A DNA stretch of 56,952 bases from an uncultured Flavobacteriales bacterium (GTDB lineage: Bacteria; Bacteroidota; Bacteroidia; Flavobacteriales_D; Crocinitomicaceae). Below the pieces are notes generated by a model. That model searched no databases and had not been told where the DNA came from. It was given only the letters and a program-made list of their open reading frames with translations. The DNA is taken from positions 1-56,952 of the forward strand of contig CAJAVU010000096.1 in assembly GCA_903945495.1 (NCBI GenBank). Direction: 5' to 3'. The translations under genes were made by a program, and so were the position numbers. Below are positions 34,794 to 43,983 of the stretch, piece by piece (position 1 is the stretch's first letter; each line of letters starts with the position of its first letter).

Positions 34794-36704
34794 ATGGAAA
34801 AAGGATTGTTCTTATTCATTGGATTCGCGCTGTCATTTGGAACCTTAAATGCCAAATCAGCAGCTTGGAAAATCAGCAAAGCAAGCATCAAGTATGTTTT
34901 TGTCCCATCAAAATCAACGGATGGAACAGAATTAATTCGTTTGTACCAAGATAAATCTTTTGAACACCTTGTGTATGTGCCAGTGCGAAAGTTCAATAAA
35001 GCAAAAGAAAACTTGGCGGAAGTTCATGAAAGCACCGTTCAACGCAATACAGGAACGTATTCAATAGCTTCAGGGAAAATTCAATTCAAACTTGTCGATA
35101 AGGAATTCGCAAGTGAATTGTATCAAAAACCCTTCGCATTCATTGATAACAAGATCTATGTATCGCGTTTTCAAAGCATTTTCAACCAAAAGAACTTTTT
35201 ATTTAAAACGGTCAATAAAACGAAATACGCGCTTCCATTTTACTTAGACCCACTTTCACAACGCATCGTTCGAAACAATGATGCAGCGTCAAAAATTGAT
35301 TTATCAGAATTGGCGAAATACTTAACAAAAGGTGGTCATAGCCAATGGATGAAATATCAAACCTTAGTTGCATTTGTTCTGAAACAAACGGAAATCGATC
35401 AATCAGCGGCAATTTATTTAAACCATGAAGGTTCTGAAGATCTTGTCACGAAAATTGCTGGAGAAAACCGCCAAGTAAATCGGTATGAGTTGGCTGAGTT
35501 GATCAGCGAAATGGGAGTGAAGGCAGGATTAACAGTTCGTTCGATTCGCGGTTACAAAAAACAAATGGAAGGAAAACAATTTCAACGTATTCCGCATGCT
35601 TGGAACCAAGTTGATTTGGGTGATCAAGCAGTACTAAGCGATGTTTCCATGAATGAAAATTGGTTGAAAGTCGATCCGGCTGTGATGATTCATTCGCACT
35701 TTCCTATAAAGGCAGAAGATCAACTCTTAGAAAAATCGCTTACTGAAAAGGAGTTTGATCAGTTGGCTTATGTTGAGCAGACAAAAGAAGTTGCTTCGTA
35801 TATTTCTTTTTTACCGTCGAAACAAGCGCTGGTTGCAAAAGGAAAAGTGAGTATTCTGTTTGACGACCAAGTTTCAGGAATAAGGGTTTCTTTTGCAGCC
35901 TTCAATCAACAGTTGAATGCTTTTGAAAGCGCGGTAAATGTTGCTGGGACAAGTTCTGAAATCATCGGCGCAAAAACCTTGGTTAATGTACCCATTAATG
36001 CTGCGCAAGGACAACTAACATTGAAGTTGCCGAATGGAATGCTTGTAAATTATTTCATTGAAAACAATGGTTCCGAAGAAATAGAAGTGGCGAGTTACTT
36101 GAAGGGCTTAGCAACACAAAAACGCGCTTTACCAGTAATTAAAACGGCTAATACAACAAATGCAGCAGTCGCTTCAACTTCGGGATTTTCTCTGATTGAA
36201 CAGTGGGCGAAATCATCGGATGGTTTTTTGAATGAATTGGCCGCTTTGGAATTTTCAGATGCTTCGGTGTTACAAAATCCGCTCATAAAAGAAGCGCGCA
36301 AGTATTTTGGCGTGGAAGAGATTGAAGGAAATCAGCACAACAAAGCCATTTTGAATTTCTTTAAAGAAACGGGGAATGGTTCAATCAAAACCGATGAAGA
36401 TGCATGGTGCAGTGTATTTGTGGGCTATTGTGCGAAGCAAGCCGGATTGAATTACTCGAAAAAGGCCAATGCTAAATCGTGGTTAGAACAAGGAACAGCA
36501 ACATCAAATCCGAAGCCAGGCGACATCGTTGTTTTTTGGAGAGAAGATCCAGATTCATGGAAAGGCCATGTGGCGATTTACTTAGGAAAAGATGAAACCA
36601 CCAATGAAGTAATCTGTTTAGGCGGAAATCAAGATGATCAGGTTTGCATTCGACAATACAGTGTAAATCAAGTAGTAGGGTATCGCTCATTAATTAAAAA
36701 GTAG
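34794..36704 (+). CDS. Secreted protein with inactive transglutaminase-like domain and TIGR02594-type CHAP domain
   Basis: This 636-residue protein has a signal peptide (about 1-20). Residues about 150-330 resemble a transglutaminase-like fold. The His (H268 in HAWNQV) and Asp (D294 in KVDPA) are present, but the position of the catalytic Cys is Asn (N229 in QVNRYELA). This part is probably not active as an enzyme. The C-terminal domain (about 495-636) matches the TIGR02594 group of NlpC/P60-CHAP-like proteins, with C539 in AWCSVFVGYCAKQAG, GDIVVFWR, H592 in GHVAIYLG and N612 in LGGNQDD. Such domains cut peptidoglycan peptides. The protein may use the dead domain for binding and the second for cleavage. 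Confidence 0.82.
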   Translation: MEKGLFLFIGFALSFGTLNAKSAAWKISKASIKYVFVPSKSTDGTELIRLYQDKSFEHLVYVPVRKFNKAKENLAEVHESTVQRNTGTYSIASGKIQFKLVDKEFASELYQKPFAFIDNKIYVSRFQSIFNQKNFLFKTVNKTKYALPFYLDPLSQRIVRNNDAASKIDLSELAKYLTKGGHSQWMKYQTLVAFVLKQTEIDQSAAIYLNHEGSEDLVTKIAGENRQVNRYELAELISEMGVKAGLTVRSIRGYKKQMEGKQFQRIPHAWNQVDLGDQAVLSDVSMNENWLKVDPAVMIHSHFPIKAEDQLLEKSLTEKEFDQLAYVEQTKEVASYISFLPSKQALVAKGKVSILFDDQVSGIRVSFAAFNQQLNAFESAVNVAGTSSEIIGAKTLVNVPINAAQGQLTLKLPNGMLVNYFIENNGSEEIEVASYLKGLATQKRALPVIKTANTTNAAVASTSGFSLIEQWAKSSDGFLNELAALEFSDASVLQNPLIKEARKYFGVEEIEGNQHNKAILNFFKETGNGSIKTDEDAWCSVFVGYCAKQAGLNYSKKANAKSWLEQGTATSNPKPGDIVVFWREDPDSWKGHVAIYLGKDETTNEVICLGGNQDDQVCIRQYSVNQVVGYRSLIKK

Positions 36705-36708
36705 AAGG

Positions 36709-37368
36709 ATGAAAACAGGAATTATCACAGTAATCGCAGTAGTTGTATTCGGAAAAATGGCAGTTGGGCAATTTTATGAACGGACTGGAAAGAACTTCGG
36801 AATGTACTTTTCTGCACAACCATTATCAATCATGAAACAGTCTAGAGATCCCCTCGCCTTAACAACCATCAATGGAAGTGCCGGCTTTGTTTCAATGATT
36901 TCACGTGGAATTTATCCAACCGTTGGTTACACTTATTCGCATCAATTGAAAGCTGGAATACGAAACACATCGTTTCCTTTGGCGCAAAGTCATATGGTGG
37001 ATGCGTCTATTTTGTTCAACAAACGCTTGGTGAAGTTAATGAACAAGCGAATTAATGGTGTGTGTCACTATGTTTCACTCGGGTTGATTTTAGCACCGGA
37101 ATATCACTATATGTTTGGAACGCGCGAAAATCCCAATGAATCATTCGGTGAAGTAGGTGGCCAAATTGGTTTATCCTTGTACCATCATTATTCTTCAGCA
37201 AGTAAACGTGCACGCAGTAAAACGCGCCAATACGATTTGTTTTATCGCCAAGGATTTACGCCCATTTTTGCTCAAACAATTGGTGGTGTGCAACAAAAAT
37301 TCCACCGCCAAGAAATTGGAATTCGTGTGCGCTTGATCCACCATGAAGTGTATGACTTTTTGAAGTAG
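36709..37368 (+). CDS. Exported hypothetical protein, possible small outer-membrane barrel
   Basis: This 219-residue protein has a signal peptide (about 1-20, ending VGQ). The mature part is beta-rich with alternating hydrophobic and aromatic residues and a basic segment near residue 165 (SASKRARSKTRQYD). The pattern suits a small outer-membrane beta-barrel, but I do not recognise the family. It begins 4 bp after the CHAP-domain gene, so the two are co-transcribed and the product may help place that enzyme at the outer membrane. Confidence 0.7.
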   Translation: MKTGIITVIAVVVFGKMAVGQFYERTGKNFGMYFSAQPLSIMKQSRDPLALTTINGSAGFVSMISRGIYPTVGYTYSHQLKAGIRNTSFPLAQSHMVDASILFNKRLVKLMNKRINGVCHYVSLGLILAPEYHYMFGTRENPNESFGEVGGQIGLSLYHHYSSASKRARSKTRQYDLFYRQGFTPIFAQTIGGVQQKFHRQEIGIRVRLIHHEVYDFLK

Positions 37369-37398
37369 GTGTAAATAAAAGTATTAAATCAATTAAAA

Positions 37399-37809
37399 AT
37401 GAAAACTATGAAAAAGTTACTGTTCTTTATTCTATGTGCATGTTCAATGATTAGCTATGCGCAAGAAAAAACGGCCGTTGACAATGCGTTTTATTCAACT
37501 TCGAAACCCGAACATATAATATTGATCTGTTGCGGAGCTGTTTCGTCAGGAGATAAGGTCAATCGAACGTTCACTAAATTCAACGCCATGCAACCAGCCC
37601 ATGAACCGGACACTAAACTGTATACAATTGTGAGCTACGATCTTCAGTTCAATGGAGTTTACTTCAAGGTTCGAGGAGCAGAACTAACAGAGGAAATCAG
37701 AAAGGCAATCCGTTTAGCGCCAAGAAAAACCAAGCTAACTGGATTATTCTATGTAAAGGATGAAGTAGGAGTTACGCGCAAGGTTGCTGGCACGTGGGAG
37801 TTGAAGTAA
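37399..37809 (+). CDS. Small exported hypothetical protein
   Basis: This 136-residue protein has a signal peptide ending near ISYAQ. ATG codons at 37399 and 37408 are both possible starts. The mature part contains two cysteines close together (ILICCGAVSSGD) and otherwise beta-type sequence. I do not recognise a family. It is the last of three plus-strand genes that follow the shared promoter-like element at 34692. It is convergent with the ECF sigma factor gene. Confidence 0.68.
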   Translation: MKTMKKLLFFILCACSMISYAQEKTAVDNAFYSTSKPEHIILICCGAVSSGDKVNRTFTKFNAMQPAHEPDTKLYTIVSYDLQFNGVYFKVRGAELTEEIRKAIRLAPRKTKLTGLFYVKDEVGVTRKVAGTWELK

Positions 37810-37850
37810 AAGAAAAACAAATCGCAGAGTGGTTGAACAATCAGGTAATA

Positions 37851-38345
37851 TTAAGCTGCTTTTGCACACAATTCAACTAAGCGCATTTTGGCTCGTTTGA
37901 AATAGGTGTTGATTTGTGCTTCTGGAATTTCAAGCAATTGAGCCATTTCTTTTCCGCTCAAGTTGAAAACGAATTTGTATAAGATCAATTGGCGATCGCG
38001 GTCGTTTAAATGTTTCATTGCACGACGAATCACTTTTAACTCTGCATGATGAATTTCTTTAGAATGATCAGATTTATTGTGCAATAATTCAATACTCATG
38101 GGCACAATGTTCATTTTGTCCAACTTGCGAACAGCATCAAAACAGAGGTTTTGCGTCAATTTAAACAACCACGATTTAAAGTTGCCTTTGCTTGCATCAT
38201 ACAAATGAATTTTTTCAATTGATTTGATGATTGCATCTTGCGCCAAGTCTTCAGCTAAGTGAATGTAGCGATTAGGGAGAGAACGCAATGCCACCGATTT
38301 AAAATACGGCATTTGTTCCGAAACAAGGAGAATGTTCGTTTTCAT
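37851..38345 (-). CDS. ECF-type RNA polymerase sigma factor
   Basis: This 164-residue protein has the usual size and layout of an ECF sigma factor. Region 2 (about 5-75) includes HLAEDLAQDAIIKSIEKI and the promoter-melting segment NFKSWLFKLTQNLCFDAVRK. Region 4 (about 105-160) has a helix-turn-helix with LSGKEMAQLLEIPEAQINTY. No anti-sigma factor gene is adjacent. It could direct transcription from the repeated element upstream of 31856 and 34794. That link is an inference from proximity and promoter shape. Confidence 0.93.
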   Translation of the reverse strand: MKTNILLVSEQMPYFKSVALRSLPNRYIHLAEDLAQDAIIKSIEKIHLYDASKGNFKSWLFKLTQNLCFDAVRKLDKMNIVPMSIELLHNKSDHSKEIHHAELKVIRRAMKHLNDRDRQLILYKFVFNLSGKEMAQLLEIPEAQINTYFKRAKMRLVELCAKAA

Positions 38346-38440
38346 AGCGTTTGTTTTAGAGTTTAACAGTAAAAAGCAAACGAAAGAAATGGCAGGTTAT
38401 TGTGTGTGCATAGTATTTATTTTTAGTTGCGTGCATTATT

Positions 38441-38520
38441 GAACAAAATCGCGAACGTCTTGAAAAAATTCGCGAACGACTTGGAACAATTCGCGAACGA
38501 CTTGGAAAAATTCGCGAACT
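38441..38520. repeat. Tandem repeat, about 3.8 copies of a 20-21-bp unit
   Basis: The units share TCGCGAACG-type cores: 38441-38460, 38461-38481, 38482-38502 and 38503-38520. Copies differ at a few bases. Every full unit has a CGCGAAC block. The 21-bp period would encode seven residues per unit if translated, but no gene contains it. It could be a remnant of a coding repeat or a protein-binding array. Confidence 0.8.
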
Positions 38521-38558
38521 AAAAGTTAATTAGCTTATTCAGCAGCGGCGGACTTATT

Positions 38559-38626
38559 CAACCCCTTCAGGGTTGAGGAATAAGGTGTAAGGTTTTTAGT
38601 GTTGAGATTCAACCCCTTCAGGGTTG
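38559..38626. repeat. Pair of REP-like palindromes
   Basis: CAACCCCTTCAGGGTTG occurs at 38559-38575 and again at 38610-38626. Each copy is preceded by ATTC, and the two starts are 51 bp apart in the same orientation. Each unit can fold into a 6-bp stem (CAACCC with GGGTTG) with a 5-base loop. Such elements often occur as dispersed families in genomes. Confidence 0.8.
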
Positions 38627-38700
38627 GGATTGATTTACTAAAATGAAAACCAATTCCTCGAAATAGTTTGGTTTACATCTCGATTCTTGGCTCTCGGCTC

Positions 38701-39987
38701 TCATTCCATCCACAACCTCCTATATTCTCCCTTTTTATCATAATCATTCGCTTGTTTTTCGATGTTGAAGGCGCGATTTCCACGAGGATCATTTCCTACG
38801 CCCGCCAAATAGGCCCAATTTCCCCAATTGCTGCAAACGTCATAATCGATGAGTTGTTCCTCGAAATAGGCAGCACCAATGCGCCAGTCCAAGTTCAATT
38901 CATTGCAAAAATAACTTGCAACGTTTTGACGTCCACGATTACTCATGAATCCAGTTAATTTCAGTTCGCGCATGTTGGCATCCACAAAGTCTACACCCGT
39001 TTCTCCATTGATCCAAGCATGAACCTTTTCTGAATCGTTTGTGCTTGTTAATTGTTTACCTTGAATGCCGCCTTTTTGGAAAAACTTGGATTGGTGTTTT
39101 TTCATCATGAAGCGAAAGTAATCACGCCACAACAATTCAAATACGAGCCAGTAAGTGGAATCATTTGCGGTGACTTCCGATTCGAATTCTTTGATTTTGT
39201 GGTAAATAAATCGGGGAGAAAGACAACCAAGTGAAAGCCAAGCAGAGAATTTCGAAGAATAGTCTGCTCCAATTAATCCATTGCGGGTTTCTTTGTAATT
39301 TGCTAATGCTTTTGTGTCAAAAAAGTAATGGTTCAAGCGATTGATTGCTTCTGTTTCTCCGCCTTTAAACTGAAGCGCAGCTCGTTCGTCTACAATCCCT
39401 TTTTCCAAACCTAGTTCCGCTAACAACAGCAATTCAAATCCTTTCATTAACGGGGAATTGATTTTAGTTGGACGTTCAAAAATTGGACGAATGCTCGATT
39501 CTTTTTCAATTTTCTTTCTGAATTCAGTGAAAATTTCAGGAATGTTTTTGATGGAAAAAGGTAAATCTTCCGCATGGTAAAGTGTGTTCGTACTGATACG
39601 TTCTAATTCGCTCTTTTGCTTCCACAAGGCAGTTTCTACGGCAGTTTCGATTTGTTTTTCTTCAAATCCAACTTCGCGTTTGGCATAGACTTTTGATGCT
39701 TCATATTTCACCGCAAGTTGCGGAATCACTTCTTCTGGAAGGCCTTTTACAACCAACAAATGTGAGCCTAACTGCTCCAATTGTTTGTTCAAATCAATCA
39801 AAGATTCAAATAAGAATTGCGTTCGAAATGAACCTGTTTTCTTAAAGCCAGTTTCTGTTGTTTTCCATTGCCGTGGATCAAAGCAATAAATGGGAACGAT
39901 TTGCTCATTTTGGGAAATTGCTTTTACTAAAGTTTCATTGTCTGTTATTCTTAGGTCTGTTTTAAACCAAACGATTCCTGTTTTCAT
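38701..39987 (-). CDS. Cryptochrome DASH
   Basis: This 428-residue FAD-dependent protein of the photolyase/cryptochrome family belongs to the DASH group. The N-terminal antenna-binding domain has GIVWFKTDLRITDNE and the DASH-type GFKKTGSFRTQFL. The FAD domain has TGVDFVDANMREL, TGFMSNRGRQNVASYF and the end motif GVGNDPRGNRAFNI. DASH proteins repair cyclobutane dimers in single-stranded DNA and may also signal in response to blue light. The usual cofactors are FAD and methenyltetrahydrofolate. It is the last gene of the photolyase operon, 31 bp after the iron-sulfur photolyase. Confidence 0.93.
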   Translation of the reverse strand: MKTGIVWFKTDLRITDNETLVKAISQNEQIVPIYCFDPRQWKTTETGFKKTGSFRTQFLFESLIDLNKQLEQLGSHLLVVKGLPEEVIPQLAVKYEASKVYAKREVGFEEKQIETAVETALWKQKSELERISTNTLYHAEDLPFSIKNIPEIFTEFRKKIEKESSIRPIFERPTKINSPLMKGFELLLLAELGLEKGIVDERAALQFKGGETEAINRLNHYFFDTKALANYKETRNGLIGADYSSKFSAWLSLGCLSPRFIYHKIKEFESEVTANDSTYWLVFELLWRDYFRFMMKKHQSKFFQKGGIQGKQLTSTNDSEKVHAWINGETGVDFVDANMRELKLTGFMSNRGRQNVASYFCNELNLDWRIGAAYFEEQLIDYDVCSNWGNWAYLAGVGNDPRGNRAFNIEKQANDYDKKGEYRRLWME

Positions 39988-40018
39988 GGTGTGTAAATTT
40001 TATGAATAAGAATGTGTG

Positions 40019-41563
40019 TTATAATTCTTCTATGTGTTCTAAATAATATTGTGCTTGTTCTAAAAGTGCTGTTTTATCCTCTGGTTTCATCTTTCGCCAA
40101 ACGTTGTACATCATCCCGATACGAGGATTTTTAGCGAGTTTGTCTTCGTGCTGGTCGTAAAAATTCCAATACAAACTATTGAAAGGACAAGCCCGTTCTC
40201 CGACTTTTATGGATTTTGAATAATAACAAGAACCACAATAATGGCTCATTTTATCAATGTACGTTGCGGAGCTTACATAGGGTTTGGTTCCGACGATTCC
40301 GCCATCTGCAAATTGACTCATTCCACGGGTATTTGTGATTTCAACCCATTCGATGGCGTCAATATAAATCCCTAGGTACCATGCGTCAACTTCATCAGGA
40401 TGAACTCCAGCTAATAAAGCAAAATTTCCCGTAATCATCAAGCGTTGAATATGATGGGCGTAGGCATAATTGAGTGATTGATCAATGGCATCGCGCATAC
40501 ATGCCATTTTCGTTTTTCCCGTCCAATACCAACTTGGTAGTTTTTGTCGGTGATTGAAGTAGTTTAAATCGCTATAGGAAGGCATTTCTTTCCAATAGAT
40601 TCCGCGCATATATTCCCGCCAACCGATGATTTGTCGTACAAAACCTTCTAATTGGTTGAACTCAATTTTTTCAGGATTTTGTTTCCATGCCTCAATCGCT
40701 CTTTCAATTACTTCTTTGGGCGAAATCAGTTTAAGGTTCATCGAAAACGATAAGCGTGAATGATACAAGGACCATTCATTCGGCATCATCGCGTCTTGAT
40801 ACGTTCCAAATAATTGCAAGCATTCGTTCACGAAAAAATCCAGTAATTGAAGTGATTCTTTACGATTAATAGGCCACAAAAAGTTCCTTTCATCTACAGT
40901 TCCAATCGTTCGAATTCCAGCAGTCTTAAGTTCTGAATAAATTTCTGAAACATCGGTGTGAAAGGTGAGAGGTGGAGTCGGTTTGTGGTTTTTGGGCAAT
41001 TTTTTACGGTTATTTTCATCATAATTCCATTGTCCCGAAAAAGGTTTAGCACCTTCCATCAATACTGAATGTTTCGTGCGCATTGACCGATAAAAACTTT
41101 CCATTAAGAGCATTTTTTTGCCTTTGAAAAATTCACTCAATTCGAAGCGTTCACAATAAAAGTGTTCAGAATCGCATACGTTGCTGGTGATGTGTAAGGT
41201 TTGACAAAAAGCATTTAAACATTCATCCACACGGTATTCATCGGGTAACTGATAGTCGAAATGGGTGAAGTGATGTTGATCAATGAATTGCTTTAAATTC
41301 TTGTCGAACGAATGCTGATTTGCTTCATCATTAATGCGCATGTAAATGACAGTGTGGCCTTGATTTTCTAAAGCTTTTGAAAATTCGCGCATCGCAGCAA
41401 AAAATCCGATTACCTTTTGAACATGATGAACCGCATAATCCGTTTCAGTGCGAACTTCCATCATGACATATGTAACCGCGTCATCAACGGATGTGAACCA
41501 GGAATGTTGAGCATTCAATTGATCTCCCAGAATTAAACGCAATGTCTTCTGTTTACGCATCAT
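40019..41563 (-). CDS. Iron-sulfur bacterial cryptochrome/(6-4) photolyase (CryB/PhrB type)
   Basis: This 514-residue protein of the deoxyribodipyrimidine photolyase-related family starts with [10 protein letters not shown]. Four cysteines, C355, C443, C446 and C459, have spacings of 88, 3 and 13 residues. That is the same spacing I recall for the [4Fe-4S] ligands of Agrobacterium PhrB. Relatives repair (6-4) photoproducts and bind FAD and a lumazine antenna. [14 protein letters not shown] in the FAD domain is typical of the group. The start overlaps the DUF2256 stop (ATGATG), which supports translational coupling. The second of the two ATG codons is an equally possible start. Confidence 0.92.
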   Translation of the reverse strand: MMRKQKTLRLILGDQLNAQHSWFTSVDDAVTYVMMEVRTETDYAVHHVQKVIGFFAAMREFSKALENQGHTVIYMRINDEANQHSFDKNLKQFIDQHHFTHFDYQLPDEYRVDECLNAFCQTLHITSNVCDSEHFYCERFELSEFFKGKKMLLMESFYRSMRTKHSVLMEGAKPFSGQWNYDENNRKKLPKNHKPTPPLTFHTDVSEIYSELKTAGIRTIGTVDERNFLWPINRKESLQLLDFFVNECLQLFGTYQDAMMPNEWSLYHSRLSFSMNLKLISPKEVIERAIEAWKQNPEKIEFNQLEGFVRQIIGWREYMRGIYWKEMPSYSDLNYFNHRQKLPSWYWTGKTKMACMRDAIDQSLNYAYAHHIQRLMITGNFALLAGVHPDEVDAWYLGIYIDAIEWVEITNTRGMSQFADGGIVGTKPYVSSATYIDKMSHYCGSCYYSKSIKVGERACPFNSLYWNFYDQHEDKLAKNPRIGMMYNVWRKMKPEDKTALLEQAQYYLEHIEEL

Positions 41564-41700
41564 TTTTTTGTTTTTCTACAACGATCACTACAATAATTCA
41601 CCTCGTCCCAAACCTTTTCCCATTTTTTACGCCATGTAAAGGATCGATTACAAACAGTACAAATTTTACTTGGAAGGTGTTGTTTTTTTACTCCTCGCAT
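41560..41700 (-). CDS. DUF2256 small zinc-finger protein
   Basis: This 46-residue protein lies between two photolyase genes. It contains C14, C17, C38 and C42 as two pairs, C-T-V-C and C-S-D-R-C, around a [12 protein letters not shown] segment. That is the pattern of DUF2256, a short family often found beside or fused to cryptochrome/photolyase genes. The likely role is zinc binding and association with the photolyases, but the biochemical job is unknown. The ATG at 41700 overlaps the end of the upstream photolyase gene by 35 bp. The stop overlaps the next start by 4 bp, so expression is tightly coupled. Confidence 0.88.
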   Translation of the reverse strand: MRGVKKQHLPSKICTVCNRSFTWRKKWEKVWDEVNYCSDRCRKTKK

Positions 41701-43177
41701 TGGTCGTTCGTTTAGCTGTTTGACTTACATGTGTTTTCAAAATTCGTTGTCCTTCAATTTTAACCTCGTCGTTTTTCCGAAAACCCCAAATGATATCACT
41801 GGCGCGTTTTCGCGTTTCTTCCAAGTCAACTATTGGAGCTGGATAATCCTTTCCAATTTCACAGCCGTAGAGTTGTTGTTCCATCCAACTCAATTTCCAG
41901 GGTTCGTGAATCAAATGTGGTGGAATATTCGCCAATTCTGGAAGCCATCGTTTGATGAAAAGTCCGTCCGAATCGTGATCTTCCGAATTTTTAATCGGAT
42001 TGTAAATGCGAACAGTATTAATGCCTGTTACTCCTGCTTGCATCTGTAATTGCGGGTAATGAATTCCCGGTTCATAATCCAAAAATTGACGAGCTAAAAA
42101 ATGTAACTCACGCCAATCTTGCCAAAGATTAAAGACGAAAAAGGAAACAACCATCGCACGCATACGAAAATTGATATAACCTGTTTCAACCAAGCAGCGC
42201 ATGCACGCATCAACAATTGGAACGCCCGTTTTTCCTTGCTGCCAAGCTGTAATGTATGTTTCGTTTTTTGGTTTTACAACCGCATCAAATGCACGATTGA
42301 CGTTTTCAAATTCCATCCGACATTCACTTTCAAACTTTTGAATGAAATGGCAATGCCAATGCAAGCGCGAAATGAAATTGGAAAGCGCTCGTTTATTTCT
42401 TGAGGTATCGTAATTTTGAATGGTAACTTGATACACCATGCGCATACTGATGTTTCCGTAAGCCAAATAAGGCGAAAGGCGACTGCAACCAGTGCGAGAC
42501 AACAATGGTTTTGAAATATGCTTGCTATAATTGACGTAACGCTCCGAAATAAAACTTTTTAAGTATTTCCATGCCCACGATTCACCACCTTCCTGAAAAG
42601 ACGTGTTGCGTTGTGTTATTGCTATTGGTAAGTCTGGACCTTTTAGTTCGTGATAATCTTCATCGGAGAGCTCAAAAAAGGTTCCAGCACTTGCCTCAAA
42701 TGGATAATAGGAGGAAGTCATTACTTTTTTCCATTGTTCATCCCAAGTCATTCGGTTTTTTAGTCCGCGGATAATGCCGTTTGTTTGGAATTCATTCCAT
42801 TGTATGTATTGTTCTTTGAAGAAACGTTTTAAAGCCAAATCACGTTGAAAAGTCAATTGATTTCCCGATTCTTCATGTGAATAAACCGCTTCAATTTTAT
42901 ACTTTTCTGCTAATTTCCGAAAGACAAATTCAGCTTCATTGTGTACAATGTGAAGTTTCGCATTCGTAGCGTTTAAGCTTTTTTGCAGGTCTAAAAGCGA
43001 TTCGTAGACAAAACGCCAATGACGCGTGTCTGAATCATCGTACTCCATAATCGAAGGTTCAAAGCAATAGAGTAGGAGAATTGGTAAATTTTCCTGCTGT
43101 GCCTTGTATAAAGCAGCGTGATCGCTAACACGTAGGTCGCGCTTGAACCAAACAATTGACAGAGGAGTTTTATCCAT
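41666..43177 (-). CDS. Photolyase/cryptochrome-family protein (probable DNA photolyase)
   Basis: This 503-residue protein has a standard N-terminal antenna domain ([14 protein letters not shown], 7-20) and a C-terminal FAD domain. FAD-domain motifs include [46 protein letters not shown] and [19 protein letters not shown]. This architecture is that of a light-driven DNA repair enzyme that uses reduced FAD. It is distinct from the DASH protein and the iron-sulfur photolyase further down the operon. The lesion it repairs cannot be told from the sequence alone. A basic Lys/Thr-rich tail (about 485-503) may help DNA binding. The start overlaps the flavin reductase gene by 8 bp. Confidence 0.9.
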   Translation of the reverse strand: MDKTPLSIVWFKRDLRVSDHAALYKAQQENLPILLLYCFEPSIMEYDDSDTRHWRFVYESLLDLQKSLNATNAKLHIVHNEAEFVFRKLAEKYKIEAVYSHEESGNQLTFQRDLALKRFFKEQYIQWNEFQTNGIIRGLKNRMTWDEQWKKVMTSSYYPFEASAGTFFELSDEDYHELKGPDLPIAITQRNTSFQEGGESWAWKYLKSFISERYVNYSKHISKPLLSRTGCSRLSPYLAYGNISMRMVYQVTIQNYDTSRNKRALSNFISRLHWHCHFIQKFESECRMEFENVNRAFDAVVKPKNETYITAWQQGKTGVPIVDACMRCLVETGYINFRMRAMVVSFFVFNLWQDWRELHFLARQFLDYEPGIHYPQLQMQAGVTGINTVRIYNPIKNSEDHDSDGLFIKRWLPELANIPPHLIHEPWKLSWMEQQLYGCEIGKDYPAPIVDLEETRKRASDIIWGFRKNDEVKIEGQRILKTHVSQTAKRTTNARSKKTTPSK

Positions 43178-43817
43178 TGGAAAGGAGCGATGTTAAATCT
43201 TTGTTGGGTTTAGCATAACTAAAACGATCGATAGTGTTGGTTGAATGGTACGCATCTAAACCCGAACACGTGAGTGTGTTAACTTTGTCGAGATGAACGA
43301 ATCCATCTGTTCCCAAACAGTTTTCTGGGACTTTTATAAATACAATTTCTCCGATAACCAGTTGGGTGTTATTACTTGTGATTTCTAGTATTTCTTTGAA
43401 TTGAACACCAATTTGAATTTTACTTTCCGCCACAAAAGGAACTGGAATTGATTCTGTATAGGAAGGTGTGAGTCCTACTGCTTCAAATTCTGATTGATTT
43501 ACTGGATAATGCGCAGATGTTTGATGCGCTTGCGACAGAATTCCTTCATGGATATGATTAATCGTATAAAATCCTGTTTCGAGAATATTGGCTAGTGTAT
43601 CACGCATTGGATTTCCCGGTCTGAAAATCAATCCAATCAAGGGAGGATGTGCGCCAATATGAACGATTGAACTGAAAATACTGAGATTTGTTTGTCCCAG
43701 TTTGTTTTGAGTTCCAACCAAACCAACACTTTTAAATCCTCCGATGCTGTTGATTAAATTTGTTCGCGTTTGTCTTTCAAGTGCGAGAATATCATTTAAA
43801 CGAAAGGTTTTTTCCAT
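43170..43817 (-). CDS. Flavin reductase-like FMN-binding protein
   Basis: The ATG at 43817 gives 215 residues; an in-frame TTG lies two codons upstream. The protein has the split-barrel flavin reductase pattern: [11 protein letters not shown] followed by [20 protein letters not shown], then [14 protein letters not shown] and FYTINHI. Members bind FMN or FAD and transfer electrons from NAD(P)H. As first gene of the photolyase operon, overlapping the next gene by 8 bp, it may supply reduced flavin to the photolyases, which need fully reduced FAD for repair. That role is inferred from context. Confidence 0.85.
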   Translation of the reverse strand: MEKTFRLNDILALERQTRTNLINSIGGFKSVGLVGTQNKLGQTNLSIFSSIVHIGAHPPLIGLIFRPGNPMRDTLANILETGFYTINHIHEGILSQAHQTSAHYPVNQSEFEAVGLTPSYTESIPVPFVAESKIQIGVQFKEILEITSNNTQLVIGEIVFIKVPENCLGTDGFVHLDKVNTLTCSGLDAYHSTNTIDRFSYAKPNKDLTSLLSNG

Positions 43818-43822
43818 ATCCA

Positions 43823-43899
43823 ATGTCCTAAATAAAGCACATGAATAGGTTTTAAACTACTGTTCCTTCATGCACTATAGAATAGACAATTTAGGACAT
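43823..43899 (-). promoter_or_regulatory. 11-bp inverted repeat around the photolyase-operon leader
   Basis: ATGTCCTAAAT (43823-43833) and ATTTAGGACAT (43889-43899) are perfect inverted copies 55 bases apart. The copy nearest the gene contains the AGGA that would serve as ribosome binding site for the ATG at 43817. If both arms are transcribed they could pair and hide that site. Alternatively they are two operator half-sites flanking the promoter. Confidence 0.35.
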
Positions 43900-43932
43900 G
43901 ATTTGTTTCGTTAAATGGCGAATATTTGTGTC

Positions 43933-43964
43933 AAAAAAAAGGAACAACTTCCGCTATTCCTTTT
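43933..43964 (-). terminator. Probable terminator of the SlyD-like gene
   Basis: On the minus strand, AAAAGGAA and TTCCTTTT form a stem with a 12-base loop, followed directly by more T residues. It lies 20 bp beyond the stop codon of the gene at 43984-44490. Confidence 0.7.
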
Positions 43965-43983
43965 CTCAATCGTTTAATATTTC

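Larger units (their letters stand above)
38346..38700. other. Repeat-rich non-coding stretch between sigma factor and Cry-DASH
   Basis: This gap of 355 bases contains the upstream region of the sigma factor gene, a 21-bp tandem repeat (38441-38520) and two copies of a CAACCCC palindrome (38559-38575 and 38610-38626). It also has a short TCTTGGCTCTCGGCTCTC-type repeat just before the photolyase stop codon. I see no credible gene in it. Confidence 0.6.

Noticed and set aside
34745-34954. Plus-strand open frame of 69 codons before the CHAP-domain gene
   Set aside because: It overlaps the signal-peptide region of the real gene in another frame, and its composition does not look like a protein.
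38441-38626. Repeats as a CRISPR array
   Set aside because: The tandem units are adjacent without spacers and the palindromes occur only twice. No cas genes are nearby.
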